Shown: piece by piece, positions 11,553 through 23,912 of the stretch
Layout: every line of letters starts with the position of its first letter
Numbering within the stretch: position 1 is the stretch's first letter
From: Liquidambar formosana
Lineage: Eukaryota; Streptophyta; Magnoliopsida; Saxifragales; Altingiaceae
Direction of reading: 5' to 3'
Length of the DNA: 64,000 nt
NCBI GenBank assembly: GCA_039720395.1
Contig: CM077826.1
Coordinates: forward strand, 33,998,687 to 34,062,686
Position numbers and translations under genes: made by a program
Notes under the pieces: model-generated
Databases searched by the model: none
Seen by the model: the letters and a program-made list of their open reading frames with translations, nothing else
Told to the model about the DNA's origin: nothing

Positions 11553-14500
11553 TTTTTCATCATTTGGGAGCAAAAAGAACTCTGAACTAAATTGACCCTC
11601 ATACAACAATTCGGCAATGAAACAGATAGTTATTGTAACATTTTATATCATAGACGAAAGCTCTAGTTGATTGCAGAGAAAATACATAAAATGAAAGGAT
11701 TAGTAATTTAAGATCTTTTAATCAAACTAAGTGGAATGGTTTCTGAAGTTTCATTTAATAATAATATATAAAATTAAATTTTTTTTTTTTAAACAAAAAT
11801 TTTTTTTTGGGGGGGGGGGGGGGGGGGGGGGGGGATGGTTTCTGTAATATCCTAAAATACCTGGCGTTCTCCCCATTTCTTAAGACCTGGAAATTAACAT
11901 TCAGTCCACCGCTTAAGAATACCAAACAAAAACTAATTTATTTAGGGAGGATGAAAGAGGATGACTACAACAATCCCTTAGTATAATTGCACATTTGAAA
12001 CTTCAACATGGCACTGGTCAGGGGAAAGAACTTGATGGGAACATCCTTACTCAAAGCCTAATCGAAGCATTTGGGGTGGCCACACCAATTTTTCTATTGA
12101 ATCATAGGCCTACATGTCTTTCCTCACAAGTAACATGTAGTTTTAGTGTTTTCCAATAAGCATTCAACCATGGGCTCTAGATTTTTCTCACCTTCTTGGG
12201 ATTGCATTCATGGAAATTTCTTTCAGCGTGACTTGATGGCCACAGGTGTAGTAACCTTGATTGTTACATTTGTAGTGGCCTTCTTAAGGACCTTCTCTCA
12301 AACACTTGAGTTTTAATCATGCCCTTCATCACACAGAAATTAATTATGACTGTCCTGGAATAGTTGACATGGCATCCTCAACCTGACCCAATTATGGCCT
12401 GACTGACTCATTTACAAATCTGACTAGTATCGTAAAAACTTGGTCACCGACAAATGGAACTTATTTATTGGCTTACTCATTATTATTCATAAATATCATC
12501 TTTCATTTAATCAAGATCTAAATGTAAATTAAGTCAAATTGGTTGATGGCAAATGGTCATAATTAGTAATAATCCAATGCTTTGATGGAATTGAGGGGCC
12601 ATCATTAGTCATCTAGAGAAAAAAGATACCCTAATTTGTACAGACTCCAAATATATAAGCCAAATCCGTATACATAGAGCTTCCTCACTACATGATATAA
12701 AGGAGCCAGTACTTTTGTCCATTTTTCTCATATTATTATTTATGTTTTTATGTCTTCAATTAAGGTGAGGTTCTAGCATTGTCAAGGAAACTAAGGCAAA
12801 AACACACACAATATAGTCATTAGACTGGAAAAGATTCGATCCACTGATTTGCCTGCATCTTAGGTGCCCTTTGACCTCTCTTTATCTGCAAAGAATTCTC
12901 AGCTTCCCTGTTTCCTGCGCTCTGCTCTCTCCTCTACGCTCTGAGTCCTCTGACCCACCAACTACTTAGGAAGTGGTAATGACATAAAGTCATAAAGAGC
13001 CTATTTTGGCTCTCAATATCCAAAATCATCTCTGTTTTTCAAAGACTACTTATTCACTTCTAATTTTTCTTCACGAGTAATGTTTTCTTGTGTCAGAAAA
13101 CACTCTGACAGTGAACATCGCCTCACAATCATCCATTGATCGTTTATAGTCTTGGATTTACCATTAAATATTCCTAGAGAGAATCCATGAATAACTAAAT
13201 GGGAAAAGGGAGTCAATATTGTAATGAACGTGTTTAATATAAACTCACTTTCTCCAATCATATTCACTGCTGCTACAAATACCACTGATCTTCAGGCTAT
13301 TCTACCAATATCACTATTGATTAGGTCAAAGAGAAATGGGCATCATTGAAGCAGCCATTTTTAAACTTGACTGTTGCACTTGCCCATTTAGCATCGTTTG
13401 ATTCACCTTTCAAAAATTTAAATATCCATAGCTCCCAAAATCTATCCAAAGAGGGAACTATGTAAACAAACTGACATTTGAAAAATACTATATAAATCCC
13501 AACACACATAGATTAAGAGAGATCTGATCCACACGCACACACGCACAGGAAAAAATAAACTTGGACTTCTCATTTTATCTAGGAGCCTCCCTCTAACAAT
13601 TTAGTAGACTTCCTACCTACTCAGTGTATTGATCACATTACATTCAAGGAGGCTGGACTTTCTCTTGTTTTCTTGTGGCCCTTTTAAGGTCACTGCTTTT
13701 TTCAAGTGAAATAATATATATACATATTCGCACACATATAAACGGCATACAAAGGTAATTCGGTTACTAGCCTAACTTCGATTATCCTAACATTGTTAAT
13801 ATGCCATCTTCAACCTTACCCATTTATGGGCTTATGGCCTAGGTGATTCGTCACCAGATCTAACCAGTATCATACACAATTTAATTGCATTGCTCGAAAG
13901 ATGGAACTCATCGAGTCAATCTAATGGCAATATATTAAATCATCCAAATTGAAAGTTCTCAACCACAGCTCCGATTGTCATTGTCTTGTGTGATTATTGA
14001 AACACTGATTATGCTATATACCAGCTTGATCATCATTCTGTTATTATATCAGAACTCTCTGTCCTTAGTTGAAGTGATGCTCCTGAGTTTTCTGAGGTAA
14101 CTACAGTAACACACAATGGAGTCATACGATCTCAAATTTTCTTTCCGTTTTTAATTTCTTGTAACTTTGTCTCAGCAATTCAACGGAGTTTTAGACTTTA
14201 ATTTATGCAGAAATTAATGACTACATAAAAGGAAAGGAAAGAGAAATAGATGTAAATTTAAGGTCGCTGCACTTTTGTATGGAGTTTTTTTTTTTTCTTA
14301 TAACAGACCAGGGGAATTCATAATCACCATCCCTATATGGAAGCAGTGTTAATTTTAAAATATCCATTGAATTTGAATCTATGGATTGCTCTAATTATAT
14401 TAGACAAAATCACATTAAAACCCTTCTCAAACAAGACAAAAAAAGTTTGGGGCAACAAACTTGTGTTTTGAATCCATAAAATGCTAACAATATTTGTACA

Positions 14501-14658
14501 ATTACAGGAAGCACAAGAAATACGGAAAATAAAAACAATTCTGTCGTATACTTTAATTTTGTGCCTGCTCTCTCCCATGTACAATGAGAAAAAAAACTTG
14601 TCCATAGACATCAAATTATAGACACAGATGCTACTGAATACTTATAAACATCTTACTA
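11553..14658. other. Intergenic region, no gene recognised
   Basis: This is AT-rich non-coding DNA with a G-run of about 25 bases near 11810-11834. Stretches near 12200-12780 resemble 10500-10600 and about 13800-14110, suggesting old, diverged duplications. The open frames at 13046-13285, 13321-13509 and 14333-14614 show no family match. The last 60 bases before 14659 would be 3' UTR of the kinase. Confidence 0.5.
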
Positions 14659-15753
14659 TCACAAGCACAGGATTGCCTTTGGAATTATACTAGAGCTAGT
14701 AAAATTCTCTGCCTCTTCAGACAAAGAAGAATCATCAAGGGGTATGAAACTCCATTGATCCGAAGAGGAGGAGGAATGCCTGAACTTAGAATCAGCCTCA
14801 GATAACAACGCGTCAACAGTTCCTGCACCTGAAACCTTTTGGTCTTCTTCTTCTTCTTCTTCTTCATCGAGACCTGCTACAAAGGGGTGATGCAATAGCA
14901 TTTCAGCTGTGAATCTATACATGTGTTCCCTCACAAAGCAGCACTTCAAGAAATCCTTGGCCTCTTTCGATAACTCATCAGGAACATAAGGCGATTCACG
15001 CCCAGAAGCAATTCGACTCAGAAGACCCTGAACGCCCATAGCCGATCTCCTATCCCATGGCTTCTTCCCAGTTAGCATCTCAAGTACCACACAACCCAGA
15101 GCCCAAATATCAGAAGGCGGCTCTTGTATATACTGTGACAGAGCTTCAGGCGACAGATACATAGCAGTGCCTCTCAAGTGTTTCCTCTTGCCCTGTTTGG
15201 CCCTCCTCGCCAATCCCAAATCGCCAATCTTTGCCACAAATTCAGTACTCGAAGTAGCAACAAGTAGGATGTTTTCAGGCTTCAAATCACAATGAACGAA
15301 ATCACACTCATGAATATACTGAAGCCCTTGAAGAACAGACCTCGTACAATGCCTTACGTCGGATTCACGCAAAGTACGGCCGCCCGATTTCTTGATCACG
15401 TCGGCGATGGTTCCTCCAGAAGCATACTCCAAAAAGATATTGAAAATCGAGTCGCCGTTCTGAGTGACGGTGATTTCTTTCCCGAAACAGTGGATGATGT
15501 TGGGGCATCCTTGAAGCTTGTCCAGCACGTATTTCTCCTTATGAAGCGAACCAGAGACAGAAGCCCTTGCCGACTTCACGGCCAGAACCGACGGCAGATT
15601 GGTGAATGGAGAATTGGGTTTCTTCAAAGTGGCCATGAAAACCGACCCGAAGCTTCCTTGGCCGATCATGGGACCTCTGCACCATGTCCGACCATGGCGG
15701 AACTGGAACAGAGTAGGAGTTAGGAGGAGCTCTTCTTCTTTCTTCCAATTCAT
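14659..15753 (-). CDS. MAPKKK17/18/20-like serine/threonine protein kinase
   Basis: A single-exon gene of 364 residues, in the size range of the plant MEKK-like MAPKKK17-20 group, which is often stress or ABA responsive and works upstream of MKKs. The kinase domain spans about residues 27-292. It shows the glycine loop GQGSFGSV (31-38), the ATP lysine in LAVKSA (K60), the catalytic loop HCDLKPEN (154-161), the metal-binding DLG (178-180) in place of DFG and the SPE motif (201-203). The arginine of HRD is cysteine, so this is a non-RD kinase. An acidic run (about 296-303) and a Ser-rich tail follow the domain. The start ATG gives MNWKKEEELL. Short leaders before the domain are normal in this group. 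A hAT MITE lies about 240 bp upstream. Confidence 0.9.
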   Translation of the reverse strand: MNWKKEEELLLTPTLFQFRHGRTWCRGPMIGQGSFGSVFMATLKKPNSPFTNLPSVLAVKSARASVSGSLHKEKYVLDKLQGCPNIIHCFGKEITVTQNGDSIFNIFLEYASGGTIADVIKKSGGRTLRESDVRHCTRSVLQGLQYIHECDFVHCDLKPENILLVATSSTEFVAKIGDLGLARRAKQGKRKHLRGTAMYLSPEALSQYIQEPPSDIWALGCVVLEMLTGKKPWDRRSAMGVQGLLSRIASGRESPYVPDELSKEAKDFLKCCFVREHMYRFTAEMLLHHPFVAGLDEEEEEEEDQKVSGAGTVDALLSEADSKFRHSSSSSDQWSFIPLDDSSLSEEAENFTSSSIIPKAILCL

Positions 15754-15990
15754 GGTTTCTTATTTAGCAAGCAAAACGGTCTGTAATTTGGAAACGGAAA
15801 TCAAGAACCCTAGAAGTATATAAATCAGAAACCGCGTGTATTACCAAAAATCCGCGTCTTTTCCCCTCTGCGAGAAACGATCGTTCGAGAGCTTTCAGGT
15901 TTAAATTTTTTAACCTAACCTTAGCAACGGTCCTCACCGGAGAATTTAACCTTTGCGTTTTTGGGCGGTGACACATAAGCCCAAGCAAAC
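15754..15990 (-). promoter_or_regulatory. Proximal upstream region of the MAPKKK-like gene
   Basis: The 237 bp between the kinase ATG and the MITE boundary should hold the 5' UTR and core promoter. I see no unambiguous TATA box at a fixed distance. Placement is inferred from gene position only. Confidence 0.35.
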
Positions 15991-16691
15991 CAGGGGTGTT
16001 CATGGTTTTGGTTAAAACCGAGAACCAAACCGAACCGGGCGGTTTGGTTTGGTTTTTTAGTCATTAGGTTTGATTATGGTTTTAATTTTAGAAAACCGAA
16101 CTTAATTGGTTTGGTTTTCGTTTTCAGTTTTAAAAAACCAAACCAAACCGAAAAACCGAAAAAACCGAAAAATATATAATATATATATATAATTTTATAT
16201 ATTATATATATATATATATATATAAACTTAAAGTTTGTAAATTCCCAATTCTAATAAGGGTAAAATAGGTAATGGGCTTGTTTTTGTTGATTTTAAGTTT
16301 CTTATTGTTTTTCCTTTTTTTAGATTGACATGTATTAAACTAGCTATTAATTTTATGTGTATTAATGTTGTGTGTGATATTGACATATTGATATATGTCA
16401 ATATGTTCCTATTTTAATACAATGTTTGTTTTTTTTGTTGCTAATGTAATGCTTTTATTAAAAATGTTTTTATTTGAAGTTTGGCATGTCATTTTTTTCA
16501 TTTTCAATTATTTGTTGTTACTTGATAGGTTAAAACCGAAACCGAACCGAACTAAACCGAAATATAATGGTTTTGTTTTGTTTTGTTTTGTGTTTTTATA
16601 GTATGGTTTGGTTTTGGTTTGGGAGGAACAAAACCGAAGTATAATGGTTTGGTTTGAAATCTCCCCTAAAATCGAACCATTAACACCCCTA
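15991..16691. mobile_element. hAT-type MITE, 701 bp, 8-bp target duplication
   Basis: Termini CAGGGGTGTTCATGG and (reversed) TAGGGGTGTTAATGG form imperfect inverted repeats. The sequence AAGCAAAC stands on both sides (15983-15990 and 16692-16699), the 8-bp duplication expected of hAT insertion. Subterminal DNA is a run of AACCGAACC/GGTTTGGTTT words in both orientations, with an AT core. There is no transposase. The reading frame at 16395-16601 is an accident of this composition. Confidence 0.88.
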
Positions 16692-17322
16692 AAGCAAACA
16701 CACCAAGGCCTTAAGAGGACTCACGTGTCACTCCATAAAACGCTGTTTTTAAAAAACCAGCGTTAATAGAAGACGGAGGAGCATGCCTACTTCCTTCGTA
16801 ATTGAAACAAAACCTATATATCATAGTTCTATTTTTTTGCTCACCCTCCTTCGTCACTAGGTGAGCTCCCGTAACTTAAACAAAATTAATCCTCCTTTTC
16901 ATGAATATTTTTCCCCAAAATCTTGACACTCTTTTCAACTAAAATGCGTCATCCAAAAATCAAGTCATACATAATATGATTGAAAAAAAAAAAAAAAAAA
17001 TGAAAGCTTGGTAAATAACTTGATTTTGCAATTTTTTTTTTTATAAGGAATTGGAAAAATAAGATAAAAATCAAGTTTTTGTGTGTGTGTGTGAAAAACT
17101 AGAATTTTATCTTGCATTTCTAGTTAATTAACTTGGATTTTCATGATAATTATCTTGAAATTCAAGATAATTATCTTTAAAATTTCAAACAACAAACAAC
17201 TTGATCTTAAAAAAAAAAACTATATATATATATATATATATATGACAAGAACACAAAAATAAATCAAGTACATCACATCACTGCCGATGATGGGCAAATC
17301 GAGGCCTCCCCTCTACACTTGT
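16692..17322. other. Intergenic AT-rich stretch
   Basis: No gene is seen. It contains an A-run near 16983-16998, a (GT)n tract near 17080 and a (TA)n microsatellite at about 17221-17243. Confidence 0.5.
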
Positions 17323-18019
17323 TGTTGGAAAAATAGAATAAATGCTACTGTATAAAATAAAACTAGTACAAGAATTGTAGAAATACAAACAATGTCAGTT
17401 GAGGCATGTACACGGCACCATCTTTAAGAGTAGTTCCGCTCCTCTGAGTATTCAACCCGGTGCAGTAGGTCACAGCGCTCTACCCTCCAAGATTCAACAA
17501 CCGAACTCCTATAAGCGTGTACTCGCAAGTGTAGGAGTAAAATGAAGAACTAAGAACGCTCCTTTCTATGAAAACGAAATTGCAAAATTGAATGAAAAGA
17601 CTTTTGTTCGGTGTATATTTCTGCTCAATCAAACAGCTGGTATATTAGGCTTTAGAAAGACAACCCAACAGTCAAAAATAGTTACCAAATAAATACATTA
17701 ATCCTGGTATAAAACACAAAATAAATTCTGGTATAAATCCCAACAATCATAAAATAATGAATTCCAACAGTCATAAAATTATAAAATAAATCCAATTGTA
17801 AATTCCCAATGGTCATAAAATTTATTGGTTTAAAATGGGTTGCTGAACAGGTTGGGTCATAGATAACCCAATAACCAAAAATCAAAATAGTAAAATGCGG
17901 CTCAACCTGCCCGCACATGCGAAGCCAAATATTCGAGATTTGCACCCCCTCTTCGCGCACGTCATACGCTCGGGACGCGCCTGACTAAGTCAATTTTCAG
18001 ACCCCTATCCTACAAATCA
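17323..18019 (-). mobile_element. Possible solo LTR of a copia-type element
   Basis: The stretch starts TGTTGG. It carries a block near 17440-17540 (TCCAAGATTC followed by a GTGTACTCGCAAGTG phrase) whose layout resembles the LTR-like sequence beside the copia gag at 62600-62760. It sits exactly where the duplicated RPA49 fragment breaks off. I could not find a target duplication or a certain right end, so both the call and the right border are tentative. Confidence 0.35.
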
Positions 18020-18148
18020 CTCGTTTTCGATATGGGTTTCGCTATCTGGTTTCATGTCCTGGTGCTTGTCTAGGACTCGTATCTTCTCATGTCGTTTCTT
18101 TCTCTTCTTCTTCTTGGTTTTGATTTGGGAATCATTGTCTGGTTCCAT
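18020..18148 (-). pseudogene. RPA49 5' fragment (duplicated first codons)
   Basis: The - strand from ATG at 18148 encodes MEPDNDSQIKTKKKKRKK and then HEKIRVLDKHQDMKPDSE. This is a diverged copy of the RPA49 N-terminus. Homology stops near 18020, so no RPA49 core domain is present and the protein could not work. The upstream flank, meaning the presumed promoter, is retained, so it might be transcribed. Confidence 0.85.
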
Positions 18149-18412
18149 GTTTTGGAGAAAAATGAGATTGTTCTGATTCAGGTAATGGGTTAGACTCGAC
18201 GGCTTGTGAGTTACAGTGTGTATGTACATATATATACCCCATTGTGACCATATGTAAACCCTGCCTCTGCTAGTCTCCTACTCTGATAGATTGATAGTAT
18301 GCTACTCAATGGGGTTGGGCCGTGCTGTAGGCCTTATTCAAGAACCTCTTCCATGGGCAAGTCCAGTCCACACACTACTCCTACATGGGCCTATCAGGCT
18401 TGGATTTAAATT

Positions 18413-20136
18413 AAGGGTTTTGGCCACAAGTCCAAATTTTAGGACTTATGTGGGCATTAGTCCCTTTAAAATTCATATGTAGCCTTAGGTCCACCAAGTA
18501 ATCCTTAGGACCAAAATACCCTCCTATATACTATATTCACACTCTTAGTAAAAATATCGTTTCCTTTTTTTCTCCCTCTCCCTATCCCTTTCTCTCTCTT
18601 TTTCTTTTTGCAAGTTTTTCTCTTTTTTTCACTCCATCAAAACTTGTGATGCCAAAAACCATAGTGGCCGACGATGTAATTGCTCACCTAAGAAACCCTT
18701 TTTTTTTTTTTTTTTTTTTTATTGTGTAAAGTCGATTAGATCTGCAAATTTGCTACTCAAGAGATGGAGACATCTAGATCCAAAGTCATCATTGAAATTT
18801 TTTTTTTTTTTTTTTTTTTTGTCAGCAAAGCAAGTGGCGTGCAGAAAAGAAACCTGCATTTTTCCTGATGAAGGAGGTGCTCAATCATCAAGTTTGATAG
18901 CGTGGTGGCTCGTCGTTATTATTAAGCGCTCCAAATTTGAACCAAAATTTTGAACACCTGAATCTTGAGGAAGATGATTTGAGCACGTAATGGCAATTTC
19001 GGAAAGCATTTATGGCAATTGAGGGTTAAGATAAGATGGAGAACTACTGATCTTTCTACTCTAGAGGTATTTGCTGACCAAGACCATGAAGCTTATACAA
19101 CCAATATACTATAAGCTTATACAACCAATATCTTTACAGTAGAGTTAGAAGATATAGAAACTGATTATGGTAGATTCTTAAATGTCTAAAAATTGCTCTA
19201 CTTTTACAACTTTTACCATTTCTAATAGAGCTAACATCAAGTTACGTGTAATTATAAAACAGTTACATGTAACTGTTTTAAAAAACCCACATTAAGCCAT
19301 TTTAATAAGTTAAATTTAGTTACAAAATGTTTTAATAAGTTAGGTTTAATCACAAATACTTAAATTCATTTATTTTCATAAGAAATTTTTATCATATTAT
19401 ACAAAATATTAAAAATTTAATCACAAAAAATTACGGGTAATTGTTTCACAAATTTCACTTAAAGAAATTAAATTTAGTCTCAATCACTTAAATTTAACAC
19501 TTCAATAAGTTGAATTTAGTTACAAACACTTAGATTAAATTGTTTTAATGGAATATTATAGTTAGACCATATAAATATTCAAGATATAATCATATTTTTT
19601 AAAACAGTTACATGTAACTGTGTAACAAAATTTATTTCAAATGGTTAAAATTAGTCATAATCACTTAAATTTAATTATTTTAATACATTAAATTTACGTA
19701 CAAACACTTAGATTTAATAGTTTTTATAGAATATTGGAGTTAGATTATGCAAATATTCAAAAATCTTTTTTTTTTTTCTAAATAGTTGAATGAAATTGTG
19801 TTTTATGTAGTTAGTTAATGTAACTGTTTTATTTTTTATATTTTTTTTATTTTTTGCATAATTTCATATTCATCATAGATCTTATTTTAAAGGTCTTGAC
19901 GAATAGATTCTAAAATTATAAATTTTATCGAAAACCGATGGATAAATTGAAAGTTATGTTATTTTAAAGTTTGAAAACAAAAAATAACAACTTAAGGGTA
20001 TTTTTGATTTTATACGCTTAAGACTTAGACAAATACACGACTATTTTACTTAAAAGGGACTTATGGCCGCATAAGTTTTTTCCATGGACTTATGCTTCCA
20101 TAAGTTCCATAAAGTGGACTTTTCCCTAATTTTTCC
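18413..20136. mobile_element. Non-autonomous MULE, 1.72 kb, 9-bp target duplication
   Basis: ATTTAAATT occurs at 18404-18412 and 20137-20145, and copy 1 of the duplication gives the uninterrupted site. Nine-base duplications are typical of Mutator-like elements. The ends are weakly inverted and share GGACTTATG, GCATAAGTCC and related words. The interior is very AT-rich, has no transposase, and carries GTTACATGTAAC palindromes (about 19262 and 19606). The element at 37340-39893 has the same ends and much of the same interior. Confidence 0.88.
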
Positions 20137-21315
20137 ATTTAAATTTAGGGACTCAAAACTTTGTTCATACATCTCATTAATTTTTAATTTTTAAGGTTTA
20201 AAAAAAGATAAAAGGTTTTTATGAAAATTAGCAATGCTATCCACTATGAAATGTTATTTTGAATAACTTTTCAGAAGAAAGTTTTTTTAAAATCTATCGT
20301 TTAAGTGGATTTTTTTTGTTATTTTCCTTATCTATGTCATTTTTTTGCCAAAAAGTCAACTTAAATTATAGATTTTAGAAAAACTTTTTCTACAACGTTA
20401 TTTAAAATGATATTTTCTAGCAGGCTACACGAACACATTTCATAAAAACCATTAATATGTTTCTAAAATTTTTTAAAAAATAAAAATTAATGGGTGCACA
20501 AACAAAGTTTTGGGGTTGCAATAACCGGGCCCTTAGATTTAAGGCAAAGCAAGAATGGTACTTGGACGCACCCTTAGGCCCTTTATTATCATGGGGGTAC
20601 TTCATTTAGAGTCGGATTCCACCAGCACCACCCTACATGGCTACATTTGAAATTAAATTTCAGAATTATCTTGCTATCATTCTCTAAACGATTTTGGCAA
20701 GCGAAGTTGCAGACCTGCAGTAAAATCTGACGTCTTGTTTAAATTTAATTCAAAGTGTTGATCAGACTCACTTGATATTTAAGGTCTGAAGTTGTAGACC
20801 TGTGACATTGCATTTGTGGAGATTTCTCTCAATGCGACTCTTTTGCCACAATTGAACTAACCACGAATTTAACATTTGGCGGCGGCCTTCAAATCAAAAT
20901 CAAAATCTCACACTTAACAAGCATTAAGCTGTTGATGATTAATAAGTTATGAAGAACTAGAGGAAAAGAAAAAAGATGGAAAACAAAATCCAAAAAACTC
21001 AAACCAATAAGGTAAACATGTACTCAATTTCTCCAATCATATCCAGTGCAGCTGCTAATAGCATTTTTAGAGTACAAGTGTATGATAAAGAAAAATGGTG
21101 TTCATTTGATGGACGTCATGACTCGTGAAGAACTTAACTAGGACAAACAAATGGACATTTTTCAGTTCTATTCTAGTAAGACTTACAGTCTTACATTGAG
21201 ACATACACTTTTCCTTGTAGCATAGTTGGAATTGCCATTTTCAAATTCAGGTGTCCATAGATCATAATCTAATGCCAAGAGAAAGCTCTATACACAAAAT
21301 GAATTTTACAAAGGA

Positions 21316-21485
21316 CCATTACCCAGTATTAGTCTTGTGAAAACAAGGTCTATGGGAAGGATGAGTGGATATGGTCCTAACTTTCAACGCTTTTTGCATG
21401 AAGTGGCCGCTTTCAAAGACTTGAACCTACGCATTCATGCTTTACAGCCTAAGACCTTTACCATTGCACCATACAGTGACCCCCA
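21316..21485 (-). mobile_element. Degenerate Au-like SINE, duplicated copy
   Basis: Second copy of the SINE at 11022-11189, carried here by the segmental duplication, with a few substitutions. Confidence 0.48.
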
Positions 21486-22377
21486 TGGTTGAATTTAATA
21501 TTTTGTAGTACTGAATATTAAATGATACGATCACTGCTGGTGTTAAAATAAAATGCCGAATAATGAATGATGAATGATATTGCAGCAAAAAAAGTACATG
21601 AAAGAAGGAAAAAAAAAAAAATCTTAAAGAACAAATAAAATGCAGCTCGGCTATCTATGAATCATAAATCATACCAATTCTCAAAACCACTGGTTTTTAG
21701 ATCAGGTAACTGCAATAGACAACCATTAGATCCCTTGGCCTGATTACTTCAAAGTTGTCACGATTATGAAATGTTTGCATGTTGTTTGGTATAATAGCAT
21801 TAGAGCACTCGGCCTAATTAAAGCCTGATTGTTATATTTTCAGATTTTATAGTAATTTTGAACTTCCATGGTGTATTACAAACAAACCTCAAATGAAAGT
21901 TCAGCAAACTTACTTATATCCTTTTTCTAATCCACCATTTGGTTGCTAAGAAAATGCCACAGAAGAAGATCAATTGAAAATCTATATCTCAGCTCAACTC
22001 ATGTAAATATTGGCTTAATTGTGTAAAGGACCTTTATCATAAGATTCCTGGCTTTAAGGGCATCAGTAGCATAGCTTGACAATAATTTGACATGGCCCAT
22101 CATCAAGATGTGGCACGAGTAGCATAGGTCTTAACAAAATGGGGGGAAAAAAAAATACTAATATGCAGGTGTAATACAAATAATTGATCTAAAGACTAAA
22201 ATTGTAAACGATGCCTTTTTGAATGGGGTTGACACCAAAACTTTAAATTAATGAGGGATTTCTAATAAATAGTTTGGTGCCTTAGCAGTTAGGGTTTAAT
22301 GCTACAGCCTCAATTGCTACCGTATTGAGCCAGTCTTGAACTTATATGTTTGTTTTTACATCCTAAAAATATTGCAG

Positions 22378-22894
22378 GGTATGGAGGAAATGGTGCAACA
22401 CTGTTTTTCCTGATCTTTGCCATATTGGCCGGCATCATCAGTGTAGCATCAAAGTTGGGCGGAGGTAACCACATTAGAGTTTGGAGGAATGACAGTCTAG
22501 CTGCAGCAGCATCATCTTCACTCATAGCATGGGCAGTGACTGCACTAGCCTTTGGGTAAAATAATCACCTCTTTCCCCTTATTGGATGCATGGTATACTC
22601 TCTATTTCTCATAGATTTACATTTTTATTTTTTATTTTTTATAACTATATATGCAGGTTTGCTTGTAAAGAGATAAGCATAGGAGGGTACAGAGGGTAGA
22701 GACTAAGGGTGCTAGAAGCATTCATAATTATACTAGCATTCACCCAACTCTTGTATCTCTTGTTGCTTCATGCCAGCGTGTTCAGTAGCAAGTACGGTCC
22801 GGGCTATCGAGACACTGAATACGGAGTTGGAATGACCGGCGCCGATCCAGTTCTGAAAGGTAGTAGTGGTGTCACCACTGGCACTAGGGTTTAG
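22378..22894 (+). pseudogene. AWPM-19/PM19-like membrane protein, 5'-truncated with a stop
   Basis: Two exons are visible, 22378-22555 and 22657-22894, with acceptors TTGCAG and ATGCAG and a GTAAAA donor. Exon one gives GNGATLFFLIFAILAGIISV, a membrane helix, and then NHIRVWRNDSLAAAASSS. Exon two gives FACKEISIGGYRG, then a TAG (22697-22699) where the family has tryptophan, then RLRVLEAFIIILAFTQLLY, another helix, and a GPGYRDTEYG tail. AWPM-19 proteins are four-helix plasma-membrane proteins linked to seed maturation and ABA or cold responses. The first exon with helix one is missing upstream, where the duplicated RPA49 flank lies instead. The missing exon plus the stop make this a pseudogene. 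The TGG-to-TAG change is an inference. Confidence 0.78.
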
Positions 22895-23289
22895 AGGAGG
22901 AAAAAACTATTAACAGTATAGATCAGAAACCATGTTTTATGGGTTTTAGTTCTTGTGAGAGTTTTTTAGGAATCTTGCTAGGGTGTGCTATCTTTTATAT
23001 TATACCCTGATTTGTTCTCTCTTTGTGGGGGTCTGTTGTAAGTAATAGTTGTGTGGTGTTTTTTTCTTTTTTTTTCTTTTTTTCAAATGTTTTGTATGGC
23101 GTGGGGGATGATTTTGCAGTTCCACGCTTTGCTTTGTATCATGGTGATGTCAAATGGTGTAGGATTTTTCCTAGGTTTCAATGTGGTATTGCTACGGTGC
23201 GGTCTGAGCATCTCTATGAATTCTGCTTGCTCCCCAGAGCTTCCCCTCTTTTCTGCCAAAAGAACCCATCAGTGTTTTATTTGCTTAAC
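22895..23289. other. 3' flank of the AWPM-19 pseudogene
   Basis: Probable former 3' UTR with a T-rich stretch near 23058-23085. The overlapping open frames at 23023-23386 have no family support. Confidence 0.4.
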
Positions 23290-23881
23290 TCTGGTAAAAG
23301 GCCACCCAAAGAATAGATGCTCCACATCTCCGGAATTTCAAACAAAATACGCATTTGGAGTGCTGTGTAACTCCTTTTTCAATTAATAGATTCTGAGTTT
23401 GAAGCTTCCTCTATAAAGCCAACCATAAAATAAAAGCATGTTTACGAATCCAGATGCCATCGCACAATAGACCCATGATATCTCACAGCTTCACAAGTAC
23501 TGTGTGGAAAACATCAGGCGTCCAAATAACCTCATCGTGCACATCATTTCCAAAATTAGGAATATCCCTAAAGCAATCACCAATTTTCCATTACATCTGA
23601 AGCAATAGCATATGGAGGCTGCCATTGCCATTTCTCATGATGTCTCATGCAAGTCAGCTTCTTCAATTATGGATTCCCATACTTGTGTCTCCACAACCAC
23701 CTACAATCAGATGGATGATTATGGACTCCAAATTATTCTATTTTGAATCAACATCTCATGCATATATCCATTTCAACCATAAAAATATATGGGACCTCAG
23801 TAACCAAATTCCAGATATTCCTCATAACTGCTGCACAGTTCTAGTCTTCCATTCTTTTGATTCCACCCCCCCCTCTCTTCT

Positions 23882-23912
<31 letters not shown>

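Larger units (their letters stand above)
18020..22000. repeat. Segmental duplication, copy 2 (interrupted by a MULE)
   Basis: Direct copy of 9458-11552. The left part is 18020-18412, then a MULE with its target duplication, then 20146 to about 22000. Relative to copy 1 it has an extra segment of about 155 bp at 21699-21853 and scattered substitutions. Its right end lies about 380 bp before the first surviving exon of the AWPM-19 pseudogene. Confidence 0.85.

Noticed and set aside
16395..16601. 68-residue frame in the hAT MITE
   Set aside because: Translation of AT-rich and GGTTTGG-rich MITE DNA.
23023..23386. Two overlapping + strand frames of about 100 residues
   Set aside because: They cover the 3' flank of the AWPM-19 pseudogene and the edge of a LINE relic read on the wrong strand.
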